Shown here: piece after piece, positions 38,200-45,821 of the stretch
Position numbering within the stretch: position 1 is the first letter of the stretch
How the letters are laid out: each line of letters begins with the position of its first letter
Assembly: GCF_003113895.1 (NCBI RefSeq)
Contig: NZ_BDUD01000001.1
Span: 3,014,756-3,078,755, forward strand
Length of the DNA stretch: 64,000 bases
Direction of reading: 5' to 3'
From: Nostoc commune NIES-4072
Lineage (GTDB): Bacteria > Cyanobacteriota > Cyanobacteriia > Cyanobacteriales > Nostocaceae
Notes under the pieces: model-generated
What the model saw: only the letters and a program-made list of their open reading frames with translations
The model's database searches: none
Told to the model about the DNA's origin: nothing
Translations under genes and position numbers: made by a program

Positions 38200-38726
38200 A
38201 ATTTTCTCCTTGTTTACATAGGATAGATTTAGCAAAAATTCAACAGCTATTTATCAGTTAATAGCTATTAACTGATAACTGTTACCTAATTCAGATCGGT
38301 CTGCGATTTGTATTGGTGAAATAGAGAAGTAAAAAGATTATTGACCTTCAAAAAACACAGTTAAAGCTCTATTGACGAGTAGCTACGAGAATTTCATATC
38401 TGAAAAACTAATTAAGCAGGTTTTTTTGGTAGCTGGTTTATAGGATATATGTATTTGCTTGACAGTGCAAGTATAATTACATATTTTCACAGAGAGTAAA
38501 AGTTTGTATAGCAATTCAAATTGAAAGTCAGGGCGGCCGCATCATGTCAATAAGGCTAGTATATTCTCAATAAACTCAAAATTAATCTCATTAATCCCTA
38601 TTTATTGACAAAGATTTTAGCGTAGGCGCAGCCCGTCGTAGATATCGCTTTGAGCCTTGGAAAATAAATCAAGCCAAAAATACTGATTTCTCGTTGGGTC
38701 TTAATCTTGGTCAGAGTGAAGAGTAC
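38200..38726. other. Upstream region of the decarboxylase inside the transposon
   Basis: 527 bp without a gene. It contains a perfect 26-bp palindrome at 38252-38277 and a copy of the GCGTAGGCG dispersed repeat at 38621-38651. Confidence 0.5.
38252..38277. promoter_or_regulatory. Perfect 26-bp palindrome upstream of the decarboxylase
   Basis: TATCAGTTAATAG is followed directly by its inverse complement, 53 bp before the start codon. It could be an operator or simply an inverted pair of the TAACTGA heptamer repeats common here. Confidence 0.4.
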
Positions 38727-38745
38727 TTTAGATGCGTTTGCCCTG
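38727..38745. repeat. ISAs1-type terminal repeat, inverted
   Basis: The inverse complement is CAGGGCAAACGCATCTAAA, a perfect 19-bp match to the left end at 35104. The adjacent transposase fragment begins immediately to its right. Confidence 0.85.
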
Positions 38746-38747
38746 GA

Positions 38748-39179
38748 TTGCACATAGCACATATAAAACAGAAGAAACAGGGCATGGTCGCCATGAAATC
38801 CGCAATTACGTAAGATTCAGTTTGGTCAAAATTTAATAGTGTTGGAATGGTAGAATCCGTCCGTTCATTAAATGGTGAAACAACGGTTGAAACCCATTAT
38901 TTTATCAGTAGCCTTGAATCAAATGCTAAACAGTTTGGTAATTCTATTCGCAGTCATTGGGGAATTGAGAATTCATTACATTGGATATTAGATGTCGCCT
39001 TGAAGGAAGATGACTGTCGCATTAGAAAAGATAATGCTCCACAGAATTTTGCAATTCTCAGACATATTGCAGTCAACCTTTTAGGTCAAGAGAAGCGCGT
39101 CAAACGTGGAATAAAAAATAAACAGTTTCTCGCTGGGCTGGATAACAATTATTTAGCAAGAGTTTTAGCATTAGCATAA
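38748..39179 (+). pseudogene. ISAs1-family transposase, C-terminal part, frameshifted
   Basis: The first part reads AHSTYKTEETGHGRHEIRNY in one frame; after about 80 bp the frame changes to GMVESVRSLNGETTVETHYF, SIRSHWGIENSLHWILDVAL and DNAPQNFAILRHIAVNLLGQ, the C-terminal DDE region with the catalytic Glu, ending at 39179. The middle third of the enzyme is absent from the window. Confidence 0.87.
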
Positions 39180-39433
39180 ACTAATATATCAGAAATTAAA
39201 TTTGAATATTTAGGAAGAATTTCATTTTTCCTCTAAAGAAACATAGCTTTATAAACTCGAATCTTGAGCTATTTTAGTATAAATAAATAATCATTCAGCT
39301 TCAGATAAGGTAATTTATGCTTTTTGAGAATACTTCATTTATTTTATTTATCATTTAATGAATTTTTACAATTATCTATGTCATTTTGAAATCTCTCTTA
39401 GTTTTTATTAGTAAATAAGATGCGTTTTCCCTA

Positions 39434-39567
39434 CCAGAAGTAGTCCATCCTGTAAAGTCTCCTGTTTCAAATCCCCCATTCTGGATAATGGCTGCTTGTG
39501 CCACAGAAGTGGACACACCAATAACCGTAATTGTAGTAGTAAGAAAAAATGACGAAACTATCTTCAT
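39434..39567 (-). pseudogene. PEP-CTERM protein, N-terminal part of a split gene
   Basis: From the ATG at 39567: MKIVSSFFLTTTITVIGVST plus SVAQA, a signal peptide, then AIIQNGGFETGDFTGWTTSG, the usual start of this secreted family. The frame then runs into the ISAs1 right end. Its continuation lies 4.3 kb away at 35102-34657. Confidence 0.9.
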
Positions 39568-39778
39568 AAGATTTATCTCTTTGTCGTTTATCAGTATCTC
39601 TACAATCAGCAGTAAGTATAGCATAGCTGACACTAGGGGCAAAGTAGTACAATTTTACCTAGAATCGAGTTTTTTAGTATGCATTCATGTTCTTGCAAAA
39701 TTAGGATGCTCGCGTTTAAGTTTGGATCATTCAGAGCCAGTTAATTAAAATTTGGAATTTATCTACTTAGGAGGTTGT

Positions 39779-40225
39779 TTGCAAAAGCGTCCATTGGGAT
39801 TAGTGGCAATTGTTCTCTACAAATCATTTGCCGCATTGCTGCTTATGGTTACTTCGATCGCTTTATTATTGACATTAAAAAATTATCAAGCTCTAGAGGT
39901 ATTTTCAGAAAACTATGTTTTAGAAGGTAAATCGATAATTATTGATTGGCTTTTAAAGAAAGTTCTCAATTTAAATCCCCGAACTTTGGCATTTAGCGGT
40001 ATTGGAACAGGAGTCTATGCTATTGTTACTAGTATTGAAGCCGTTGGTTTATGGTACGAAAAGCGTTGGGCACATGTCTTGGTGTTGGGACTTGTCGGTA
40101 TCAGTATTCCACCAGAGATTTATGAATTAATTCAGGGGATTTCTCTTATAAAAGTATTGATTCTTGTATTGAATTTAGCAGTATTGGTCTATTTATTCCG
40201 AAATTTTCCTAAACATCAAAACTAA
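39779..40225 (+). CDS. DUF2127-family membrane protein
   Basis: About 148 residues with four hydrophobic segments. KRPLGLVAIVLYKSFAALLL, then an ALEVFSENY region and GTGVYAIVTSIEAVGLWYEK followed by W and a final PPEIYEL-containing segment, fit the DUF2127 family of unknown role. I prefer the TTG at 39779, which directly follows an AGGAGG ribosome site; a TTG at 39752 would add nine residues. Confidence 0.8.
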   Translation: MQKRPLGLVAIVLYKSFAALLLMVTSIALLLTLKNYQALEVFSENYVLEGKSIIIDWLLKKVLNLNPRTLAFSGIGTGVYAIVTSIEAVGLWYEKRWAHVLVLGLVGISIPPEIYELIQGISLIKVLILVLNLAVLVYLFRNFPKHQN

Positions 40226-40330
40226 TTTTTATCAACAAGTGGCTTCTGGCGCATAGACTTAATCTTTGGGTTGACGCAAAACCAATATCCCACGTTGTAC
40301 AATCGCTAGAAATACAATCTGGAGAGCGAC

Positions 40331-41740
40331 TTGCCTAGATCGATTCAGTCTACTCAACCACCACTAAAATTTATTCCTCAACGGTTGAACCCGTTGGTAC
40401 TCCAGATTGTTCGGTGGTTACTGCCGATCGCACTACGGTTTCGCACTCGTCCTTGGCTAACGGCTGGTATTGTCCGTGTTGAAGCCAAGAATGTTGAGGT
40501 ATTAGCTGAACTTTATCAACAATTCCAGGCTGGAAAAATTCGCTTTTTGCTGGCATTTCGCCACCCAGAGGTGGAAGATCCCCTGTGTATGCTGTATTTG
40601 CTTTCCCGCATTGTGCCACAGGTTGCTCGTCAGAAAGGTATTACACTGCGATCGCTTGTTCACAGCTATTTTCTCTACGATCGCGGTATGACGGTTTGGG
40701 CTGGAAAGTGGCTGGGTTGGTTGTTTTCCCGGTTAGGAGGTGTGCCGGTTCATCGCGGAAGGCGACTAGATCGCCAAGCTATTCAAACAGCACGGGAGTT
40801 ATTTACTAATGGCAAAATACCGATCGCAGTGGCTCCAGAAGGCGGTACTAATGGTCATAGTGGTATTGTTAGCCCCTTAGAACCTGGTGTTGCTCAAATG
40901 GGGTTCTGGTGTGTAGAAGACTTGCAAAAAGCTAATCGGACTGAGACTGTAATTATTGTGCCGATCGCTATCCAATATCGCTACGTTGAGCCACCTTGGT
41001 CTAAACTGGATTGGCTCTTAAGTAAGTTAGAAGCTGATAGTGGTTTATCGCCAATGGAAATTCAGCAGGGGGAGAGCGAAGATATTTACTATCAACGCCT
41101 CTGTAGGTTGGCTGAATATCTGATTACCGAGATGGAAGAATTTTATCGTCGCTTCTATCATCAAGACATCCCAAAAACCATCTCAATTGATGAATCTGCT
41201 AGTCATAATCAGGTATTGGTTGCTCGGCTTCATCGGTTACTGGATAAGGCTTTACAAGTTGCCGAGCAATATTTTGGAGTTCAAGCACAGGGGAATCCCA
41301 TTGATCGCTGTCGCCGCTTAGAAGAGGCTGGCTGGAATTACATTTATCGGGAAGATTTGCCAGATATTAATGCTTTACCACCCTTTAAACGCGGTTTGGC
41401 AGACTGGATTGCTCAAGAAGCTGACTTGCGAATGCGCCACATGCGGATAGTGGAAAGTTTTGTTGCAGTCACAGCTACTTATATTCAGGAACAACCGACG
41501 GCAGAACGGTTTGCAGAAACAGCTTTGCTTGTATACGATATGCTTTCTAGAATTCAGGATACAACACTTCCGGGGCGACCTCGGTTAGGTTTGCGAGAGG
41601 CACAAATCACTGTAGGGGAGCCAATTTCAGTAACCGAACGCTGGAAAAATTGTCAGGGCGATCGCTTGGCGGCTAGACAAGGTGTGAGCGATTTGACAAA
41701 AGATTTGCAAATCGCTTTAGAGAAGTTGATTAAATATTGA
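40331..41740 (+). CDS. PlsC-type acyltransferase (lysophosphatidate acyltransferase-like)
   Basis: 469 residues from a TTG preceded by GGAG. The HX4D catalytic motif appears as FRHPEVEDP near residue 78 and the second motif as APEGGTNGHSG near 168, within a membrane-associated first half. The C-terminal half (about 230-469) is helical and longer than in ordinary 1-acylglycerol-3-phosphate acyltransferases, so the acceptor may differ. It is convergent with the next gene, with only 3 bp between the stops. Confidence 0.85.
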   Translation: MPRSIQSTQPPLKFIPQRLNPLVLQIVRWLLPIALRFRTRPWLTAGIVRVEAKNVEVLAELYQQFQAGKIRFLLAFRHPEVEDPLCMLYLLSRIVPQVARQKGITLRSLVHSYFLYDRGMTVWAGKWLGWLFSRLGGVPVHRGRRLDRQAIQTARELFTNGKIPIAVAPEGGTNGHSGIVSPLEPGVAQMGFWCVEDLQKANRTETVIIVPIAIQYRYVEPPWSKLDWLLSKLEADSGLSPMEIQQGESEDIYYQRLCRLAEYLITEMEEFYRRFYHQDIPKTISIDESASHNQVLVARLHRLLDKALQVAEQYFGVQAQGNPIDRCRRLEEAGWNYIYREDLPDINALPPFKRGLADWIAQEADLRMRHMRIVESFVAVTATYIQEQPTAERFAETALLVYDMLSRIQDTTLPGRPRLGLREAQITVGEPISVTERWKNCQGDRLAARQGVSDLTKDLQIALEKLIKY

Positions 41741-41743
41741 AAG

Positions 41744-42607
41744 CTATTTAGAAATTTCTGGACTGCGAATTATGATATGTCCCTTATCACTTTCTTGAAT
41801 CGCCAAAACTGACGGTAGCTCATTAGATTTTGCATTTGGGGGCAATGCTCGAAACAAATAAATCCAGCCGCCACGTTCTAAGAGTAAGCGCCAGACTCTC
41901 GGCTGCTTTGGATTGCTGAGATCATTATCTTCTCTGCCTCGCAAGTCATCGAATAGACCTCGATCGCCAATAATGCGATAACCTTTTAATGAAGGGTCGG
42001 CAAATATATCATCAAGTTTGCGTCCCACAGCAAACTTTTCTTCCGGTGTAATTAAAGCTACAACAGGTAAAGTGGAGTTTTGACCAGCGTCTCGTCGTGC
42101 ATCTGCAATGCCTTGCCAACGAGCTAACCAAAATATCACAATTAATACCCAGGATACTATGACTATTTCATTGACTAGCGATCGCAGAAAATCAACTGAG
42201 CGCAGTTGCCCAGAACTAAATTCAGCTAGAGATTTAAGCCGTTTAGCTGTCCATGAGCTTTTGCGTTGAGTTGCAGAGTTGATGCGACTCAGTAACAATT
42301 GGTTTGCAGAGACTACCGTATCGCTGATGATTTTAATTAACCATAATGTAGCTTGAATTGCGATCGCAGCTAGAAAAAAAGCGATCGCACTTTTGCATAT
42401 TGTCCAACCATCTCCGAAAAATATTTGTAGGGGAACTATGAGAAAAGACTGTGCAGGTAAATCGAGAGTATTGACTTCTAGCTGAAAAAAGTAGAAATAT
42501 GACCAACGGTAAATCCAACCTGCAAAGAAAAGCGCCGCACCCAGCAAGCCAAGTACACTTGTGAATTTACCTAAAATATTGCTTTCTTGGTTGGGGGTTT
42601 GGGTCAT
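41744..42607 (-). CDS. Uncharacterised membrane protein
   Basis: 287 residues with hydrophobic segments at about 14-35, 50-65, 70-95 and 148-165, and a soluble C-terminal domain of about 110 residues (VALITPEEKFAVGRKLDD, GGWIYLFRALPP). I do not recognise the family. It is separated from the acyltransferase stop by 3 bp in convergent orientation. Confidence 0.7.
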   Translation of the reverse strand: MTQTPNQESNILGKFTSVLGLLGAALFFAGWIYRWSYFYFFQLEVNTLDLPAQSFLIVPLQIFFGDGWTICKSAIAFFLAAIAIQATLWLIKIISDTVVSANQLLLSRINSATQRKSSWTAKRLKSLAEFSSGQLRSVDFLRSLVNEIVIVSWVLIVIFWLARWQGIADARRDAGQNSTLPVVALITPEEKFAVGRKLDDIFADPSLKGYRIIGDRGLFDDLRGREDNDLSNPKQPRVWRLLLERGGWIYLFRALPPNAKSNELPSVLAIQESDKGHIIIRSPEISK

Positions 42608-42660
42608 AGGGGAGATGAGCGATATAAGGGAAACAAATATATTTTGACCTCACTTCCATT

Positions 42661-42732
42661 CCTCTCTCCTAAGAGGAGAGAGGCTTTGAATCTACTCCCC
42701 TTCCCTTGTAGGGAAGGGGTTGGGGGTTAGGT
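42661..42732. repeat. Dispersed CCTCTCTCC/CTTCCCTTGTAGGGAAGGGG repeat, intergenic copy
   Basis: The same element as in the STAND gene at 2651-2740: two hairpins and a GGGGTTAGGT tail. Its presence between genes here shows that the copy inside the gene is an insertion. Confidence 0.82.
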
Positions 42733-42866
42733 CTGTATTCCACTCAACTGCAAACTGTTATAAGTAAATAATCAGTTGATTTTAGTGATTGATTGTATGG
42801 AAATTTGGTATACGCCTTTGAAGTTTAATGAGAAACTTAAACATAGTCAAATATACTGTTAAAGCC

Positions 42867-43193
42867 ATGAAAGCTTTTTTCCAGGGATGGGTTGTGGCAA
42901 TCCTAGTAATGGCAGCAGCGATCGCAGGAAACATTCAAGCTGTAATTAGCCAGGATGTCAAGACGAGAAATTTATTGTTGGCACAGACACCAGTTAACGC
43001 AGATGAATTAGAACTTGCAGTAGCGTTACCAGAGTTAGCAGAGGTCATCCTTAAACGGGGTGAGTCAAATAGTGGCCAGATAACAGGGATTGATGCACAA
43101 GGAGAAGCACTATCAATTCAGCGTAGTGGTAAAACTGCCACAATTCCCCTGAGCCAAATTGCAAGAGTAGTTTTCAAGGAAGAGTTAAACTAA
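42867..43193 (+). CDS. Secreted or lipid-free small protein, uncharacterised
   Basis: About 108 residues from the ATG at 42867 (MKAFFQGWVVAILVMAAAIA), a good signal peptide; a frame from 42828 adds 13 residues. The mature part ends in SGQITGIDAQGEALSIQRSG followed by TIPLSQIARVVF, a small beta-rich module. No family recognised. The IS607-type element begins directly after it. Confidence 0.65.
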   Translation: MKAFFQGWVVAILVMAAAIAGNIQAVISQDVKTRNLLLAQTPVNADELELAVALPELAEVILKRGESNSGQITGIDAQGEALSIQRSGKTATIPLSQIARVVFKEELN

Positions 43194-43246
43194 ATAGCAG
43201 AAAACTTTGCTAAACTTATCTATATTTAGGTATTTTAGACAAGTTT

Positions 43247-43858
43247 ATGTGGAAGGTTGCAGAGTTTGGCGGATTAATTGGTGTCTCTTCATCGACGTTA
43301 AGGCGGTGGGAGACAGAAGGGAAACTAACCCCGGAAAGGACGCTAGGCAATCAAAGAATTTACACAGAATCACACTTAGCACTAGCTCGAAACCTGAAGT
43401 CCGGCAAATTTCCAACAAGAATAATTATCTATTGCCGTGTTTCATCACATGGGCAAAAAGATGATCTGCTTAGTCAAGTTGAATCTATGGATGGGTTTTG
43501 TGTTGCTAATGGCGTAGTAGTCACTGACAGAATCGAAGAAATAGGCGGTGGACTTAACTTTAAGCGCAAAAAGTTTCTCCAAATTATTCAGTGGGCAATT
43601 CAAGGAGAAGTTAAATCGGTCTATGTAGCCCACAAAGATAGGCTATGCCGCTTCGGTTTTGACTTGGTAGAACAAATTATTGTCTGGGGAGGCGGAACTG
43701 TTGTAGTAGCTAACAGTGAAGCATTATCGCCCCATGAAGAACTGGTTCAAGATTTGTTGTCAATCGTGCATTGCTTTTCCAGTCGTTTATACGGATTACG
43801 CAAATATAAGCAAAAAGTAAAGTTAATTGCTCAAGGTGTCGATCCTTGTTCAAAGTAG
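43247..43858 (+). CDS. tnpA: IS607-family serine recombinase TnpA
   Basis: 203 residues. An N-terminal MerR-like helix-turn-helix (VAEFGGLIGVSSSTLRRWET) is followed by a resolvase domain with the catalytic serine in IIIYCRVSSHGQKDDLLSQ (Ser66 or 67). HKDRLCRFGFDLVE is the conserved arginine-bearing helix. It moves the element through a circular intermediate. No frameshift is seen. Confidence 0.93.
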   Translation: MWKVAEFGGLIGVSSSTLRRWETEGKLTPERTLGNQRIYTESHLALARNLKSGKFPTRIIIYCRVSSHGQKDDLLSQVESMDGFCVANGVVVTDRIEEIGGGLNFKRKKFLQIIQWAIQGEVKSVYVAHKDRLCRFGFDLVEQIIVWGGGTVVVANSEALSPHEELVQDLLSIVHCFSSRLYGLRKYKQKVKLIAQGVDPCSK

Positions 43859-43899
43859 GATATACTTATTTAAGTAAATAAGTTTGCAAAAGTTTAGCT

Positions 43900-45078
43900 A
43901 TGTTTGCTATCAAGCGAGAATTAAAACTAAATAAGGTTGAAACCTCCTTGATGCGTGGCAATGCTGGCTTTAAGCGGTTTGTTTACAACTATGGATTAGA
44001 ACTGCTAACTGCATCTTGGAGTTTTGAAGACGTAAAAGCTTCTGACTCCAAACGCATTGATGCTATCAAGAAAGTTCTAACTCAAGTTACAATGCAAAAG
44101 CCTGAATATGCGTGGATGAGAGAGTATCCGTCCACAGTGTATCAGTCAGCATTTATTGACTTGAAGGATGCTTTTTCGAAGTGGCGTAAAGGGTTAGGAG
44201 ATTTCCCAAAGAAGAAGTCCAAGAAAAAAGGTGACTCCTTTAGTGTTTACAAAACTGCTGGCATATATCTCGAAAAAGGTAAACCAGCACTGCCATTTAC
44301 TAACCGAGTTGTAATAAATGCTGGAAAGATTATAAAGTTACCCGGACTAAAGGAACTTAGATTAAAAGAACGAATTGATTTTATCTGTAGTTCCCAGACA
44401 TTTACTGTTTCTAGAACCGCAGATAGATGGTTCGTTGCGTTTGTGTTGGATGCCGAGAAGATTCCACCAATAATTCACCCAATTAAAAAGATTGGTGTTG
44501 ACTTAGGAGTGAAAGTCTTAGCAACTTGTTCTGACGGTACTTTTTACGATATGCCTGTCACTACCAAAAAGGCGAAAATCAAGCTTGGGAAATTGCAGTG
44601 GCGAAATCGTAATAAAGTCCTTGGCAATAAGAAGCTGAAAATCAAAGCATCAAATAAAGCGAAACGATATTATGTCCGACTGGCAACACAACACGCTCAT
44701 GTTGCCAACATTCGGCAAGATGCCACTCAAAAAATGACCACTGACATAAGTCGTAAAGCTGCTGTCATTAGGATCGAGGATCTGAATGTATCAGGCATGA
44801 TTGCTAACCATAAACTAGCCAGCGCTGTGAGTAATAACTGTTTTTACGAAATTCGTAGACAGTTGACTTACAAGCAACCTTTTTACGCGACTAGGGTTGA
44901 GTTGGTTGATAGATGGTATCCGTCCTCGAAGATGTGTTCCAAGTGCCACCACATTCAACCGATGGGACTGAGTGAGCGTGTTTATAGATGTGGTGGATGC
45001 GGCAATATTCAAGATCGTGATGAGAACGCCTCAATTAATTTGAGGGATGCACCTTTAAGCAAAGTAGGGTTGGCTTGA
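43900..45078 (+). CDS. tnpB: TnpB, RNA-guided endonuclease of the IS607 element
   Basis: 392 residues. The RuvC-like catalytic triad is visible: Asp in GVDLGVKVLATCSDG, Glu in VIRIEDLNVSGM and Asp in DRDENASINLRDA. A CxxC...CxxC zinc finger (CSKCHHI, CGGCGN) lies just before the last motif. TnpB uses a guide RNA from the element's 3' end to cut DNA and helps keep the element in place. All three acidic residues are intact, so it is potentially active. Confidence 0.93.
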   Translation: MFAIKRELKLNKVETSLMRGNAGFKRFVYNYGLELLTASWSFEDVKASDSKRIDAIKKVLTQVTMQKPEYAWMREYPSTVYQSAFIDLKDAFSKWRKGLGDFPKKKSKKKGDSFSVYKTAGIYLEKGKPALPFTNRVVINAGKIIKLPGLKELRLKERIDFICSSQTFTVSRTADRWFVAFVLDAEKIPPIIHPIKKIGVDLGVKVLATCSDGTFYDMPVTTKKAKIKLGKLQWRNRNKVLGNKKLKIKASNKAKRYYVRLATQHAHVANIRQDATQKMTTDISRKAAVIRIEDLNVSGMIANHKLASAVSNNCFYEIRRQLTYKQPFYATRVELVDRWYPSSKMCSKCHHIQPMGLSERVYRCGGCGNIQDRDENASINLRDAPLSKVGLA

Positions 45079-45196
45079 CCCAAACTTAACGCCTGTGGAC
45101 AAGAAGTAGCCGACTACCTTGGTTGAAGCAGGAAGAAAACATTAAGTCTATTTAATTAAGGTTAAGTAGGTTTGAGTAAGTTTTTTAAAGCAGGCA

Positions 45197-45469
45197 TTGG
45201 CTTACAGAAGTAATAAAAGTCCAATTATTCGGGGTGAGCGTGATCGTCCTACAGGTAAACTAGTAACTTGGAGTGGTATACCTATAAATAATTTTACCGT
45301 AAAAAATTCTACTCAGGGTCAAGCGGTGGTGAAGCTCAAACCACCTGTAGTTTCCCCAGCACAGTTGCGGGGTATTCAGTCAGTAGCGAAAAATCGGCAA
45401 TATGTAGTAGATGAAATCCAGTTCAATTCGCCACAAAGAACAATTACTATTCTGGCAACACCTTATTGA
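45197..45469 (+). CDS. Uncharacterised protein, possibly 5'-truncated
   Basis: 90 residues from a TTG; no ATG or GTG start is available after the upstream in-frame stop at 45176. The sequence (SPIIRGERDRPTGKLVTWSG, VVSPAQLRGIQSVAKNRQYV) is protein-like but unrecognised. Since it lies just past the right end of the IS607 element, its original 5' end may have been displaced by that insertion. Confidence 0.5.
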   Translation: MAYRSNKSPIIRGERDRPTGKLVTWSGIPINNFTVKNSTQGQAVVKLKPPVVSPAQLRGIQSVAKNRQYVVDEIQFNSPQRTITILATPY

Positions 45470-45554
45470 GCCTGAATCAATTCATCTGTAGGGACGTAAT
45501 ATCTATGCCCCTAAGCTTTTTGACGTTTCTAACGAAAAACACAATATTAACAAG

Positions 45555-45785
45555 AAACATTGGGATGTTCCTCACAAACATTGCGATATTTCTGACAAAC
45601 ATCACGATATTAATACGAAACATTGCGACATTCCTGACAAACATCATGATATTAATACGAAACATTGCGACATTTCTGACAAACATCACGATATTAATAC
45701 GAAACATTGCGACATTTCTGACAAACATCACGATATTAATACGAAACATTGCGACATTTCTGACAAACATCACGATGTTGATAAT
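45555..45785. repeat. Minisatellite, 11 x 21 bp in alternating halves
   Basis: Alternating 21-bp units, AAACATTGCGACATTTCTGAC and AAACATCACGATATTAATACG types, form a 42-bp higher-order repeat. The array is open on both strands: + gives NIATFLTNITILIR repeats within a 119-codon frame (45466-45825) and - gives MFVRNVAMFRINIV repeats. The + frame ends in ATGA overlapping the next start. Whether either peptide is made is unknown. Confidence 0.92.
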
Positions 45786-45821
45786 CACAAAACCCAATGA
45801 AAAACAGCTACCTGTTATTTT

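Larger units (their letters stand above)
35103..39433. mobile_element. 4.3-kb ISAs1-bounded unit carrying a PLP decarboxylase
   Basis: The left end reads CAGGGCAAACGCATCTAAA from 35104; the right end, inverted, reads AGGGAAAACGCATCTTATTT. A 10-bp duplication CCAGAAGTAG (35093-35102 and 39434-39443) flanks it. Inside are the N-terminal part of an ISAs1 transposase, a second right end (35731-35817), a complete decarboxylase gene, an end-like sequence (38727-38745) and the C-terminal part of an ISAs1 transposase. The middle of the transposase is missing, so the unit cannot now move itself. Its build-up history is unclear. Confidence 0.85.
43200..45160 (+). mobile_element. IS607-type insertion sequence (tnpA-tnpB); ends approximate
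   Basis: A serine recombinase and a TnpB gene lie 41 bp apart on the same strand. IS607 elements lack obvious inverted repeats, so the limits are estimated. The 3' flank after tnpB (to about 45150) contains short stems and is where the guide RNA of such elements is expected to end. Confidence 0.75.

Noticed and set aside
38525..38545. GCGGCCGC site
   Set aside because: A single rare restriction site with no surrounding structure; taken as chance.
45555..45785. Possible CRISPR array
   Set aside because: Alternating 21-bp halves are all repeat; there are no variable spacers and no cas genes.
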